Assembly (NCBI GenBank): GCA_036897095.1
Contig: JAYMSP010001017.1
Location: 1 to 37,514 of the forward strand
Source of the DNA: Plantago elongata
Taxonomy: Eukaryota > Streptophyta > Magnoliopsida > Lamiales > Plantaginaceae
Direction of reading: 5' to 3'
Length of the DNA stretch: 37,514 bases
The translations under genes and the position numbers were made by a program. The number at the start of each line of letters is the position of its first letter. The stretch's first letter is position 1. Below are positions 21,337-34,624 of this stretch, one piece after another. Under the pieces are notes generated by a model. The model saw nothing but the letters and a program-made list of their open reading frames with translations. It was not told where the DNA came from and did no database searches.

Positions 21337-22423
21337 TTTCTCTTTATGTTGGGTACACAATTTTGAGTGGATACTTATATTGCATGTGATTAGTATCGAT
21401 CGCAACTTGCAAATTATGCTACAAATTATTGGCAACTTTTTTTCTTTCTGAATTCTGATAATCCGACAGATGCTTCCATGACTTACCATTCATTACCAGA
21501 AATACTTATTCCCAGAGCACTCAAATTTGTTTGTTTCCTCTAAATATTCATCTACAAATATGCGATATCATTTCTTTCATAGCATATGTACATGTAGATC
21601 ATTATCTGATTATCATACAAGGTGCAATATTATCCAAATTACTGTAGTATAACATTTATTTAAGACTGTGTATTGTTATAAACGAACCCCACCCACAACA
21701 AAATGATGTCATGTTGATGTTACATTTGAAACCAACCCCGACAAGTATATTATTCCGCACCTATAATTTTCAATGTTGGATTCCCATTTCCACATTTCTT
21801 TTATATTTCTTTTTTTTATCATTTTTTTTATAATTTTCAGATTAGGACTTGCATCGATTTGTGCACGGATAATTATTTCATCGGTATAATCTATAATCCC
21901 ATCATCCTAGAGATGCATATATTGGGTGGAGAAAAATATTAAATGTAATACAACTTATTCTAAAATTTGAGTGAGGGGTGAACACCTCCTGCGTATTCTA
22001 CTGACTTTGCTTCTGATATATATATTCGAATTTACGTGATTATTCATGAGATATGTGAAATAGTGATGTTAATTGGAGAAATTGTGGACCAAAGAATAAG
22101 TATCCAATGTTCACAATAAATTGAATTGACATGAATGTAGTTTAATTACCAGATGATTTGCTGATTTTTCACTAATATGTGATTAACTCATGTTAGATAT
22201 GTGTAATAAGCACATCTGGTTTTATGGTATACACTTTTGTGTCTTTTGAACTTCGTGTATGATGATTATTGATCCTGATGGTCTAGCCATTTGGTCATGA
22301 AATGTGATGCTAATTATATTTACATTTATTTATTCAAAAAAAAGCAAGTAACAATATCACCTTACAAGTTAAGACCTTTGATTACTCAGAGGTTACAGTG
22401 TACATGAAACAATCCAAAGATTA
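21337..22423. other. Intergenic region upstream of the MLP gene
   Basis: About 1.1 kb of AT-rich sequence, holding the promoter of the single-domain MLP gene (minus strand) and the 3' flank of the NLR gene. An open frame runs on past the MLP start codon to 21489 but has no homology. No other structure was seen. Confidence 0.5.
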
Positions 22424-25400
22424 CTACTCATCTAGCCAATCTAGAGTGAAGCACTCATCAGGGATATGAACACATAGACCTGGTACACTTTTGGTCACTT
22501 CGTTCCACATGAAAGCAACCTCTTCTTCACAAATGACACGACGAAGAGAGCTTAGTTTTACCACAGAAGCTGGCAAGGTCTTTATCCGATTACACTCCCT
22601 CATATCGATTTTCTCCAGTTTTGTACATCCACCAATTCCTTCTGGCAGGCTTTCCATTTTAAGACATTGAGAAATGTCTAGGTACTTTAGACTAACTAGC
22701 TCACTGACACCAGATGGAAGCCTCTTTAAATTCGGGCAAGCGTACAGCCTTAATATCTGAATGGAGCTTAGTTTACCTAGATCAGATGGAAGCTCTTGCA
22801 AGCTCTCACAACCTGTGACACTTAAGCTCCTGAGGGCTGGCATCTGAGTTATAGTTGAGGGCAAATCGGCCAAGTTGATACAATGATCCAATGATAGCTC
22901 TGATAATCGAGGAAAAAGATGGGGTAGGTTTGTAACAGAATCATCATGCTTGTTCCTAATGTCACATAGGACTAGTGAGACCTTTTGCAGGTTTTTCAGG
23001 GGTGTAGTTGTGTCAGGTAACAGAGGCAGAGATATCTTTTCGAACAAGAGGCTTCGCAGGTTTGTTAGTTTACTGAAGACTGAGGTGTTAAGAAGTATTG
23101 CGGTGGGGCTGCCGTAATTGATCAATATCAAGGCCCTGAGCTTCGGCATGTTGTCAAGGAAACAAGGCAAGAAATATTCATCAGACGAGAAATTCAATAT
23201 GAGCACTTCAGTTTTTGGACAGTCCATGTGAAACCAGTCCATCTCTCTCATTTCTCCTGCAATTGATATATGCAAATTTATGAACAATTTGCTCCTTAAC
23301 ACAGCTTCAATACGTACGATCAGAACATTTAGCTACATTGAAAATATCATTTTATCCCAATTTGAACCACTTCATAAACTATAAGGAAGGCTTCTTCAGA
23401 GACCATAGTTAATCAACCAAAGTCGTATATCATTTCTATGTTGCTAAGAACATGTTCAACGTTTCAGACTATTGAATCTTCAAGTGTCGCCCAGATGTCT
23501 CCAAAACACTATGTCAAACTGTTAAGTTGTACATTGTTTTTGGTTTGGCCAGTGAATTATGGTATCAAAGAAAACACTGATACTGGCATACTGCGAAGTA
23601 CAAACCATGGCCAAGACTATTACGGTGCCTTTAACTTGTCGGTATAATAATTCGAAAAGGTTGTACAAAAATTTTCAAGGAGAATACAGAAGGTGGGCTA
23701 CCTGTGTGAAGTGAGATAACCCGAGCATTGAATGGCTTGTCTGCATTTCTCTCCCAGTCTTTGGGTACTCCATCTTCTCTTCTTGGCATAATTAATCTCT
23801 TTCGCTGATTGACATCGCCCTCATTAGATAAATGTATAGCAAGATCTCGTAGAACATCATGCTGAGAGACTGAAATCTCAAAGTAGCTGCTATATTTATC
23901 TCCTGATCTGCAAATAAACTAAACTTTCAGAGATATTCTGTTTCTTGCCATACCAGAAACTGCTTTCATATACTCTCATATACTATACCTTTCATCTTTC
24001 ACAAGGGTGAGTAAATTCTTATTTGAAAGCTCGACCAATACAGCAAAAGCTTCAGTTTCATCAATGTCATGTAGTTCAAGCCACATGTTAATAAGAATGT
24101 CGAGTGGGATTTTCTTGTCTTCTGGGAAAGCACCCATATCCAGGAAACACTCTTTTTCCTTGTTTGACAGGTAGTCGATGCTCAACTTCATCCGTTCGAG
24201 TAATTGAACTTCATGGGACTCGCATAGAGGTTGGCCTCGTGACAACCTATTCTTAGCACTTGTCCAAAACATCTCCGTCTGCCCTCTAAGAGATGCACCA
24301 ATCACTTTCAGAGCCAGAGGAAGCCCTTTGCATTCATCCACGACCTTTTGCAATAAATCAAGACGAAAAGAATAGATTAATTGCCAATGCTATTCCTGAA
24401 TTGTACAGCAGTATGCCTACTTCACACGACAGTTAATTCAATTACATTTAGACCTTCCCTCAAATCATAAAGGTCTTTTAGCTCAAAATCGTTGTCTGGA
24501 TTTAGATTCGTCAAACATTCGAATAACTCAGGCTATCGATTAGATAACCTATCATTACCTGCCTAACCAATTGCACATCAGTTCCAAAGGGTATAGAAGC
24601 CTGTCCAAAAGCAAAATGACAGAAGAAACCTAGCGCCTCATCTTCACTCAACAAATCCAACTCATACGAGCAATTCACCACTGACGTAGGGAAATTCAAC
24701 CGCGAAACCACAAGGATCTTGCAACCAGGGACTTTGACAACCAGCTGATCAAGCACGGACTGTGACCAAACATCATCAAGCACCAACAGAGTTCGCGCAC
24801 AACTTCCAGCTTGGTTTTGCAAGCCTAGCTGAGGGAACATCAAAGCACTATGATCCGCCATACCATTTCCATAGAACAATTTCGAAATTCGCCCCCATAA
24901 TTGCTCCATGTTCGGCGATTGCGATACGGTCAGAAACAACACCCTGTTGTTAAAATGCTCTGCACAATACTCATCTAGTTAGACACTTAGACTGCAAATT
25001 ACTCATGAGTCACGAAAATAATAAAAAACAGATAAAATTACCTCAAAGCAGGAACATAATGAATGAAAAATCTAAACTTAACTGAAGTTTTGTACAGTAT
25101 AAAGATGAACTAAGCATAACTGAATTGAAATTAATGAGTTTTGTGACGGAACGAAGCCTTACTCATAATCTGATCATCTTTACAAAGTTCTCTAGCAAGA
25201 GTAGTTTTACCACTACCCCCAATCCCATGAATCCCAACAACCCTATAACCCTCATCCATAAGCATCTCCTTAACCTTCAATTTCCCAACCTCCAATCCAA
25301 ACCCACCCAAATTGACGAAATTACCCTCGCACCACCGCTCCTCCTCCTCCATCCGCCTCACCGCCGCTCCCAGCAGCCCTCCATCACCGTCCGCCCCGAT

Positions 25401-25832
25401 CTTCATCGCTCCAAGCCGCCCTTCCAGCCCGTCGAACCGCTCCTCCATCCTCACAGACACGTGCTGCACCTCAGCCAGCATGTGCACCTGCATACATGAC
25501 AGAAACTTCGAAACAGAATCCTCCAATTTCTCCATCTTCTTCGACAACCGAACGTTCCGATAAACATTCCAGCGATTTGAACTGAGCACCTGGTTGGCGA
25601 GCTCGATACCGGACGAGAGTGTTTGCGAGAAGTCGTCGAGCTGACGTTGACGGAACTGGGGAAGCTCTCGGCCGGAGAGCTTGATTTCTTGGATGATCGG
25701 GAGGAGCTGGCGGAAGTGTTCGATAAGGTGCTTTGCGCTGGAGCGGCATGAGGCTGATTTGCGGGAGATGGTGTAGAGCTGTTTTAGGAGCTCGGTTGTT
25801 ATCTCGCCGACGAAGAAATCGGTCACCGCCAT
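22424..25832 (-). CDS. ADR1-like: ADR1-type helper NLR (RPW8-NB-ARC-LRR)
   Basis: Five exons, 25832-25163, 24959-24559, 24344-23989, 23907-23702 and 23256-22424, give 821 aa, close to Arabidopsis ADR1-L1. The N-terminal RPW8-like coiled coil (about 1-150) starts MAVTDFFVGEITTELLKQL. NB-ARC motifs: P-loop GIGGSGKTT (203-211), kinase-2 LVLDDVW (282-288), GLPLAL (364-369), RNBS-D CFLDMGAFPED (423-433), and QHDVLRDLA (491-499), where RNLs have QHD in place of MHD. The LRR region (about 546-821) ends FTLDWLDE, the conserved ADR1 tail. RNL helpers act downstream of sensor NLRs with EDS1-PAD4 and form Ca2+-permeable channels at the plasma membrane. All motifs are intact and there is no frameshift, so it is probably functional. 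SHTGEM-, LILNFSSD- and PLKNL-like blocks favour ADR1 over NRG1. Confidence 0.95.
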
Positions 25833-28800
25833 AGCTCAGTTTATACTGTGTTAGCAGGTATGCTGGTAGTAGTGTTTGTGGTGGTGTGTTGGTGATGAGA
25901 TGATGATGATGATCATGTAGAAGACTCTGACTGACTTTGGGAAGGTTCACCGAAGTAGAGCTGACGTGAAAGGTGCATGGTTTAAAGTTTAGTGACATGG
26001 ATCATGTATGTGGAAAATAATAAACTAAAACTGAAAATAAAATAATCCATATTGCGAAGACTAGCTGCAGTGGTCAATGTGGAGAAATTGTTTGTTTTTT
26101 TTTTAAACCGGGTGACTCGAACCCCATATCAGGGGCGAAGTCAGGATTTTTTCTCATTCCATACTCGAACTCGACTTTAACTCCTTATACATTACTTCAT
26201 ACAATTAGTATCTTTAACCATACCTATTTAACTTAAATACATTATAATTTTAAAAAAAATTCAACATAAAATAATAATAATCAATATTAATTCTACACAT
26301 AAATTGCACAAAGATTTACAAAGATTTCATGAAGACTTCTCTGCTCATGCTTTTAATAATTTTTATTTTAGAATTGACAAGGCAAACATTATGTTTTCTT
26401 TACAGGTGGATGATTGATGTTTCCAATAGATTTAACTTTTATCGACTTAGCCCACGCAACAATATGGGATGCCTATGACAAACCTAAAGACTAACTTTTG
26501 ATGCTTTTCTTTACTAAGGTTCATACGCATATATTTACATCATAAACCAGGTTCAGAAACAATTTTATCACCAACAAACACGTTGTGCACTCTTCGGGTA
26601 TGGTTTATGCTAATGCAATAGCGTGTACATGTCCTTTAAATGATATTTGGAATTTTTTTGATGGTTTTCAATCGGGATAATATTTTTTCGTTCCAACTAA
26701 TCTGAGAGTTTTTGTGGCAAACTTATAACTTGCATTTGGTACTTGCTACTTCCACTTAAAATTATTGGTTTCTTAATTTCTTAGTCTCATATTCCCATGC
26801 TACCTGTTTGATGTTTGCTTTCAAGAAAGAAATACATTTTTCTTTGTCTGCAACCTCACTCTAATATCAATTCAAGGGATCCAACTGCATTGAAAGTACA
26901 TGGTTTCAAGTCTTCAGGATGGAAATATAAGTGGAACCATGTTATTACTTCACACATGATTCAAATGAGCCATTATGTTGGCAACTGCATATTATTGTAT
27001 CTCCGTATTGTCTGAGTGCAGCACCAAGGTAGTCTAGGATCTATTATAGATCTGTATGGTTTAGTATTTTTTAATGAATGACATATTCTTTAGAACCAGG
27101 AGGATGCATCTCTTCTTTCAAAAAATTTAGTTTACACTCATTTGAGTCATTAATTGAATAGACATAATACCATCTTACACACCATTTAGTTGTTTGTGCA
27201 TTTGTGGTGTTGTTTCAAAGTTTGATTTAGTAACCCTTTCAAGTTTTCGGCGGCGGCTGATTCATGTGTCAAGCAGTGGTGATAAAAACCAAATAACTCA
27301 AACATAGGCAGACCGTAACAGATTTTTTGCCTAACCGCTCTCCTCACAAAGAATGTGGACAATGCCAAGACAATGGACAAAACCCCTATCAATAATGATC
27401 CCCGACAACACTCGAGTCTCGTTTTTATTCTTGTCACCATAAGGCCATTCACATGAAGAGCCCAAAAAAAAAAAAAAAAAGGTCCCTACTATGACAATCT
27501 AGATCCTAGACTGCAAAACTATTGTATTTGTTGCAGATAATAATGAGTTCGTGATGATGTTAATGTGATACGATAAGATTTCATCTATAATGATGTTGAT
27601 CTGTTCAATGTACTTGCTTACTTTGGATATGAATTTTTGCAACTGCTCGAAGACTTGTGTGTTCTTTTTTATAGTCTACCTCATTTTCAGTTAAATTTAG
27701 GTACCAAATGTTCGAGCTTGTTTCATTATGTTAAGTACTACTTATATTACTTTAGCCACCTATATCACCTAATATCAACAATTCTTTTGGTCATTCTGAC
27801 CTCTAAGTTTATATATTGTACTACATGCTATAACCTTTCAAAACAATAGAAGATGGTTTAGCAGGGCTTTTGGTCATTCAGGCATCTGATTATCGTGCTA
27901 CATCCTTCAATAGTTTTATGTGTGTGTTTTGTTGGTGTAGATTTTCAGTCAATTGTGTCTTATCCAAGTGGTTTGCTATTTTTTTGTTTTTTTTTCCTTC
28001 ATGGCGTCTTCAGTTTAAGGAAAATTTATCACCACAACCTACCATTATCAAACCTGCTATATCAAGGGCGTTGAACTTGAAACAACGAAGTTTGAAATTT
28101 AAATGTATTAGTATTTGATAGTTGATACTGCTTTGCTCATCTATTTCCAAGGTGTTGCATTTGATGATTATCTGTCATAATTTGTGTTGTAATCCAAGAC
28201 TGGAGGGAGTAGAGATTCGAGGTACTATCTAGCTCTTATTCGTACGGACGTCCCAGCTATGGTCGAGAAAAAATGTCAAATACTTCTTTTTGTAAAGAGG
28301 TTCGAATCTTAAAAGGTGAGGATGGACTGAGAATAAGAGTTTATAATCTCATAAGGAGAGGCTGGGCCTTGTAATTTTTTTGTTGTGACACTGGTAGGAG
28401 CCATACATGGGAGAGTGAGCTTAAAGATGTTTCTCACATCATGATTCAAGCAACTTCTTTCTCATATGGTTTGTTGTTACTAGAACTCTTTTTGTGTAGA
28501 TCACACTCTATTCGACAAATTAAAGAACTATATTCCCATGCTGAAAGGAATTTCTTTCAGGATGTATATCCATACTATGATGGTTAATACCTCTTCTGTT
28601 CCGTAACCATGGAAATGCAACATTCTTATTATCTCACACTTCAGCTTTTCAAGCAAACTTATTCTTGATAAATCAGTTATGGATAGACTAACTTGAATTT
28701 GAGACTTCAAGATATAATTATGCTCACTTTCTTCATATATAATCGTGTGGAAACTCCTAATCTGCACTTGATATATGTACATCATCAAGCTCTAATAATG

Positions 28801-29461
28801 ATAATTAATACTACATGATGAAAATCAGTCATTCAGGAGTTTTGTAATTAACCATGCCCATTTAGAGTAATTTTTTATGACTATTTTCATTACATTTGCT
28901 ATTGACGATCAACTCGTTCAATTTGCAGGGGACAACATCTTAAACGGAGGAAACAATTCTTCTGATTTCACTAAAATTTATACAGCAAAACATGGACACC
29001 GCGGGATGCTTCAATTCTAGTAATATAATAATCTAATGTTGAACGTTATACGGCATGGAAGGATTAACCAAGTCTTCGCTATTTGTTTTGCTAATTTAAT
29101 GTAATATTACTGATCAATCAGGCATGCATGTTTCAAGAAAATTTTACGTTATCTGCATGCTTTACTTAATTAAAAAACCTAATATACTCTTTTCCATGTT
29201 TACTATCTACGATCACTTCTGAGCTCATCAAGCTGGCCATATATCAATCTAGACACAGGTGATTCATTTTTCACCTAAGACAAACCATTTCCATACATAC
29301 AATCCATCGTGCAACGTTACAGACATGCCAAGAATTCATGAGTTGCACTATATATAGCTCGCTTGATGCGGATATTCCTAAACATGAACAGAGATTTGTT
29401 GCTTTGAGCACTTACCTCCTGGAAATACTTGGTTAAAAAAAGTATGTATTTTAGCCTCTTA
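25833..29461. other. Large intergenic region
   Basis: Apart from the weak small frame at 27186-27452, no gene is supportable in these 3.6 kb. It starts with the NLR 5' flank, including a GAT/ATG-rich microsatellite (~25893-25912). The stretch 26130-26290 resembles degraded transposon sequence, with a caggggcgaagtcaggattt motif. An A17 run lies at 27464-27480. The remainder is AT-rich with no terminal repeats noted. Confidence 0.5.
27186..27452 (-). CDS. Hypothetical 88-aa frame with a possible membrane segment
   Basis: The minus-strand frame from ATG 27452 to stop encodes 88 aa. A hydrophobic stretch LLIGVLSIVLALSTFFV (about residues 20-36) is followed by basic RRAVRQK, as in a single-pass segment, and the rest is polar. 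I do not recognise a family, there is no splice-site or promoter support, and a T17 run (minus strand) precedes it by 11 bases. It may be an exon fragment of a decayed gene or a chance frame. Confidence 0.2.
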   Translation of the reverse strand: MNGLMVTRIKTRLECCRGSLLIGVLSIVLALSTFFVRRAVRQKICYGLPMFELFGFYHHCLTHESAAAENLKGLLNQTLKQHHKCTNN

Positions 29462-32400
29462 TCATACATAATTTGATGCTTGGCTTTTCACTGTTGAAAG
29501 AAGGGAGGCTACTGCTTCCCCTACTGTCAAGAACAGACAGTCCGGTCTTGCCAATTCTTTTGAGTCGTCACCTCGCTGCAACTTCTCGATCACCTCACCA
29601 AGTGGATTCACCAATATAAGCTGCATTGAGTTGAAAAAATATCAGAATTATTCAGATAATTGCTTATAAATAGAGTTCAGTAAGAACTTTCAGTTACCTC
29701 CAGATTCCTCTTCTCTAGTGTCATCCTCAAATCTTTGAAGAATGAGACCCCATTTGTATCAAGTCCACTCACAGCTGGAAGGATTAAAGAGAAAAAATTT
29801 AATCCCTAAAACATACATGCTGACAAATTCCATTCACTTCGTAGCAAATAAATGGATTAAATAAGATTTATTAACCAATATTTGAAGTGATTATCAGTGT
29901 ACTCACAGGACAAATCTAGTATGACAAACTTTAGTCCACTTTGCTTTTTAGAATTTCCATCCTCTGATTCACATTCTTCTATCCATCTTGTAATCCTGGA
30001 GAAAGAACAAAAGTTAACAAATTATATTGGGATATATTCATCTATATGCTTACAAAACTGGGTGAGATCTAGGAACCAACCTTTCCTTCAGATAAGTGGT
30101 GTTGGCAAAGTTAATCGGAGACTCAATACTCAGGATTAGGCAGCCAGGAACACTAGTAGCTTGTTTATAATGGTGAAGATCACGATAAATATCTGTACCA
30201 GGTATATTTCCCAACATCACAGTCTTCGGCCTAGTGATTTGTAGGAGCAACTTGAAAACTGATATTCCCACCTGGCCATTAGCATAAGAGCAAAACTTAA
30301 TTAAAACCCTGTCTTAACAAAGCTGGAGTAGGTTCAGAGTTCAGAACAAACTTAAAGCTCCAAAAATTGTGAGGACTCCCAATGGAGTAAAAGAAACTAA
30401 GGAATGTATGATTTACCGCTATAGCAAGGCCTTCCTGAACAGAGATGAACAATACTCCCAAGAATGCACATAGCATCACTACAAAATCGAATTTGTCAAT
30501 CTTCCAAATTTGACAGGCCGCAGGGATGTCGATAAGTCCAACTACTGCAGTGACAATAATTGCCCCCAAAACTACATTTGGTGTGTACTGAAAGAGTGGC
30601 ATGAGAAAGAGGAGTGTCACCATAACTGTCACCGCCATTATTATATTCGAAACTGCAGTCTTGCACCCTGCGTTGTGGTTCACTGCAGATCTTGAGAATG
30701 CACCTGTTCCATCAATTCAAAATTCATATCATCATTAGTTCTCATTTACATTCTCTCATCAAGTCTGTTTCTTGAACAGTTTGCATTTTCCTGGAATGTA
30801 CTTCAAGAACTACTTATAAACAGAATGTACCTGTTGTAACATAGCATGAAGTCGATGAGCCAACGACATTCATTAGCCCAATTGCAATCATCTCTTTATT
30901 TCCATCTACCTGATAGTTTTTCAGAGCAGCAAACGTTCTTCCAACTGCAATTCCTTCCTGTTTCACGATATATGTTAGATTTAATGCAAAGACAAAGTAA
31001 CTTTTTTAGATAGAAAGACAGAATAAACATTCTAGCACAAAGCTCATTAGTGTGCAATAACTGATCATTCCTAGCAAAGATGGATCTCTGATGATGAAAA
31101 AATGAAGTTAAACTGTTTACTTTACCGTAAGTGAAATGATCCCAGTCACAATTCCAGTTTTTATTACGAGACCTATGTATCTACCCTGGAAATGCAACAT
31201 GTTCCATGAAGGAGGATTAAGCCCCTCTTGTAGCTTCCCAATCTGATAAATCAAGATTTTCCAACGTCAATCAAGTGTCATATAAGTCACGTCGTTTAGA
31301 AAGAAGAAAACAAAGCAAACAAACAACTTACAATGCTAATCCCATGGTTTTGAGCTTTGAATGCGAACACAAGCACGGTAGAGAGGATCACCGAGAGAAG
31401 AGGGGCTCCAGCAGACACCCAAAACAGCTTTGGTTTCTTCATGCTCTGTGTGTAATAACCACACAAATGAATTTGATCACCATCAAAACGATTTCATGAA
31501 CAAACTACTGTAGTGTAGACTAAATTCTTGTTAGAGAGCATCAACAAGTTTTCCTCTTAAAATTTTCAAGTTTAAAATATCACTCAAGTACACACTCTTG
31601 CATTGCAATTTCTATCTGGATTCACATGATAATGCAAATCATTTATGTTTTGGATTCCGTATATCATTCAATTCCTCATTTCTAAAGTAATCATGTGGCT
31701 GGGGAAGAAAAGATATAGTAACACAATAGGTTTGTTCAGAGTTTGTACATGTAAATGTTTTGGGGTGTTTTCGAATCTATTAAGATGTATAGGGCTTGGT
31801 TGCATTTGACAGTAAGTCTGTTAAAAAAGGAATCATCGTCAGCCGTTGAATACTTGGATTAGTTCATGATCTACGGTATCTGTAGGTTCTGGAGAATTGG
31901 TTGTTTATACAAAAACAGAGCACTGGGGATCTAAAAGGGTAGCTATTCTAGAGAGATTATCGAGATTGTTAATCGTCGAATTCTCAGTTTAATTACTCGT
32001 AATGGAGGACTAAGTTTAGAGTGAATAAAGCACTGAATCTCCCGTGGCTGTAGACTTTGGAGTTATCCAACCGAACCACGTTAAATCAAATCAGTGTTTG
32101 TATTCTTCGTTTTGCTTTTTGTTGATCTTTCTACTTGTCGTAAGTCGAAACCATTGTTGTTACGTCTGACATAAATCTTGTAAACAATTGGCTCATGGGT
32201 TTATGCATGAATGTCTAAGAGGACAAGCCAAAACTGTTGAAATTTATATTAAGGTTCAGAATCGAAGAATAATTAGTGTGATTTACTCATATTATTATAT
32301 CACTTGAGTTATGCATATTGATTCTTAAATGCACTTACGATATGCCTTGTCAGAAGTAGGAAAACAAGGAAGCAAAAGCCCATCAATATCGTTTGCCATG

Positions 32401-34545
32401 ACCACTGCAGAAACAAAACCAAAACAAGTTGCACAAACAATTAGTGTAGACTAAATAAACCAAAACAAAAAATGAATACGTAAATTAAGAGTACTATTTT
32501 TATTTGATTTGATTTGTTCCTTATTATCCACAAAAATGAAGAGATGTAGAAAAGCATACGTATCTTTGGACAAATTTGTAGTAATATACAAAAATCATTG
32601 AGGGAAAGGTAAAAAGTGAAACAGGAAAAGATTCTGAAATAGTTACCCAAAACAGTAAAATTGAACTGATTCGTTCCTTATCCAGAAAATGATGAGAGCT
32701 GAAAAGGGATGCATACATACATACATGCCTATGTTTTAGGTTTTTTAATTTAATTATAGACAACCATACGTGTCAACATGTGCGAAATTGTCTTGATATA
32801 CTTTTGGTATTTTGTATTCTAGGCAAAAGGCAATACAACTTTACTTGTGTTACAACAGAGAATCCAATCATTCAATTTCAAAGTCTAAGAGGGTCAACTT
32901 TGTATCTCAAACCACCATCTATGTCGTCTCTACCTAGATGTCCTTTTTGGTGTATTGCGCTTAATTTCTGGAGCCGACTCTAATCCTGCTAATCTTCTAT
33001 AGGGTGTTTCTAAAGTTTGCAATCACTACAACTTCGCATAATTTATTTCCAAAAAAAAACCTGATCGGATAACACTTTCCTCGTGATCCACGACTACGTA
33101 CTTATGTATTTACGCTAAAAGTTTTTAGTGGAAAAGTGGAAGTGCAAAATAAAATCATGTGTGCATACGTATATGTTAGTGAGAAGTCCTACTCTTGTAA
33201 TATACGTACGTTTTTAAAACCATGATAAAATTAACCTGCCAACATAGGCTAAGATTGGTCAAAATAGTTGATGTTGAAATTCATAAATTAATAAGTTGGT
33301 CATTTATATATTGACCATGTTGCGAAAACGGATGTTTACTTAACTCGTCTGGATTGTAGCCTATTACGTGAGTGCATCGTAAGTGAAATTAAGATAGTCT
33401 CTCGAAAATAGAATTGCAAACCTCGTGTGTGTTGTGGAAAACAGAGCTCAAAACAGGGACGATGCCCATCTTTTTGGTGAAGTGAGTGATGCCAAGAAGG
33501 CTCTTGAGCTGCTGAAGGGAGACAATTATGGCAGCACCAGCCATGAAGCCAATTAATGTTGCTTTTGACAGGAAGTCAATTATGAATCCTAGCCTGTAAG
33601 TAAGTAAGAAAGATAGAAAACAACAAAACAGAATTCAATTCACAATATGGTCAATCAGGTGACATTTAATGAGCTTGGCAACAAACAAAGACACACAGAC
33701 AGAGAGTTGAATGAATTTTGACAAGGAAACCTTAAGAAGCCTAGAGAAGCTTGGAAAATGCCAGCAAACAAGGTTGATGAAAAGGCCAGTTGAAGAAACA
33801 AAATTGGGTCTTTCACTGGTGATACTTGTTGGTTCAACATTGATCCCATTATCAGAGATGCTATTGACACTGGACCAACTGCAAGATCTCTTGAGCTTCC
33901 AAGAACTGCATATATCAGCGGTGGCACAAAACTCGAATCTGCAAAATTAAATAATCAAAAGCCTCATATTATCTGTTGATTATGACGTTTTTGTTAAATT
34001 TTAATAAATGGTAGCAAATTGCATAAGGAGAAAACAAACACTAGTCACGCTAACAAATGGTACTTACAAAGACCAACTATTGGAGGCAAATTGGCCAACT
34101 TTGCATAGCTTATTCCCTGAAAAAAAATGAAGAAATGAATCATAACTAGTTAGTTGAGAGATTGACTAAACAAGCATTAATTTTTAATTTACTACTGACT
34201 ATAAGAAAGAATAAATGAATTGATTAAGTATGAGACCTGGGGAATGGCAAGGCTGGCAATGGTGAGACCAGAGACAATATCAGATTTCAGGAGTTTAAGG
34301 TTGTACTTAGGACCCCATTCAAGAATAGGGAATATGTATTGAGACCCAAGTATGAATTTCGTTTTGCCACTCTGCCCCTGGAACTGCCGGAGAGGGTCGT
34401 CTGGGAAGAACGTCTCTTTGAGCCGGGTTTTTAGTTTTAGGAGTGTGCTCCGGTAAGGAGGCGGCGCCACCCGGTGGACCTCCGTTTCCATGGCCATGTC
34501 AACCGTGTGGTGGGTGGTGGTGGTGGTGTTTTGGTTTGGTTCCAT
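29462..34545 (-). CDS. SULTR3;3: Group 3 sulfate transporter, SULTR3;3-like
   Basis: Thirteen exons: 34545-34237, 34116-34068, 33938-33731, 33593-33422, 32404-32339, 31445-31332, 31242-31126, 30957-30831, 30703-30417, 30271-30081, 29995-29907, 29774-29698 and 29620-29462. They join without a stop to 654 aa. It is an SLC26/SulP transporter. The N-terminal ETFFPDDPLRQF and FPILEWGPKY are SULTR3;3-like, and the signature region QGISYAKLANLPPIVGLYSS begins near residue 103. About a dozen membrane segments follow. A C-terminal STAS domain (about 500-640) has GNIPGTDIYRDLHHY and DTNG (582-585). Group 3 members in Arabidopsis act in plastid or internal anion transport, and the substrate of this one is not decidable. 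An additional Thr/His-rich start (NTTTTTHHT) precedes the conserved METEVHRVAPP. Confidence 0.94.
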
Positions 34546-34600
34546 TTGGTGTTGTAGCTAATGAACTTTCGTGTGTGTGGATATATATGTGGGCTTTTAA

Positions 34601-34624
34601 GTAGTAGTAGTAGTAGTAGTAGTA
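34601..34624. repeat. (GTA)8 microsatellite
   Basis: Eight perfect GTA units lie 56 bases upstream of the SULTR3;3-like start codon, in the likely leader or core promoter. Length polymorphism is likely. Confidence 0.95.

Noticed and set aside
26100..26130. tRNA T-arm-like motif on the minus strand (ggggttcgagtcaccc)
   Set aside because: No acceptor stem, D arm or anticodon arm can be placed around it, so it is probably part of a degraded repeat.
27464..27480. A17 run as the poly(A) tail of a processed retrogene
   Set aside because: The only nearby frame is on the opposite strand, and no target duplication or gene-like sequence lies upstream on the + strand.
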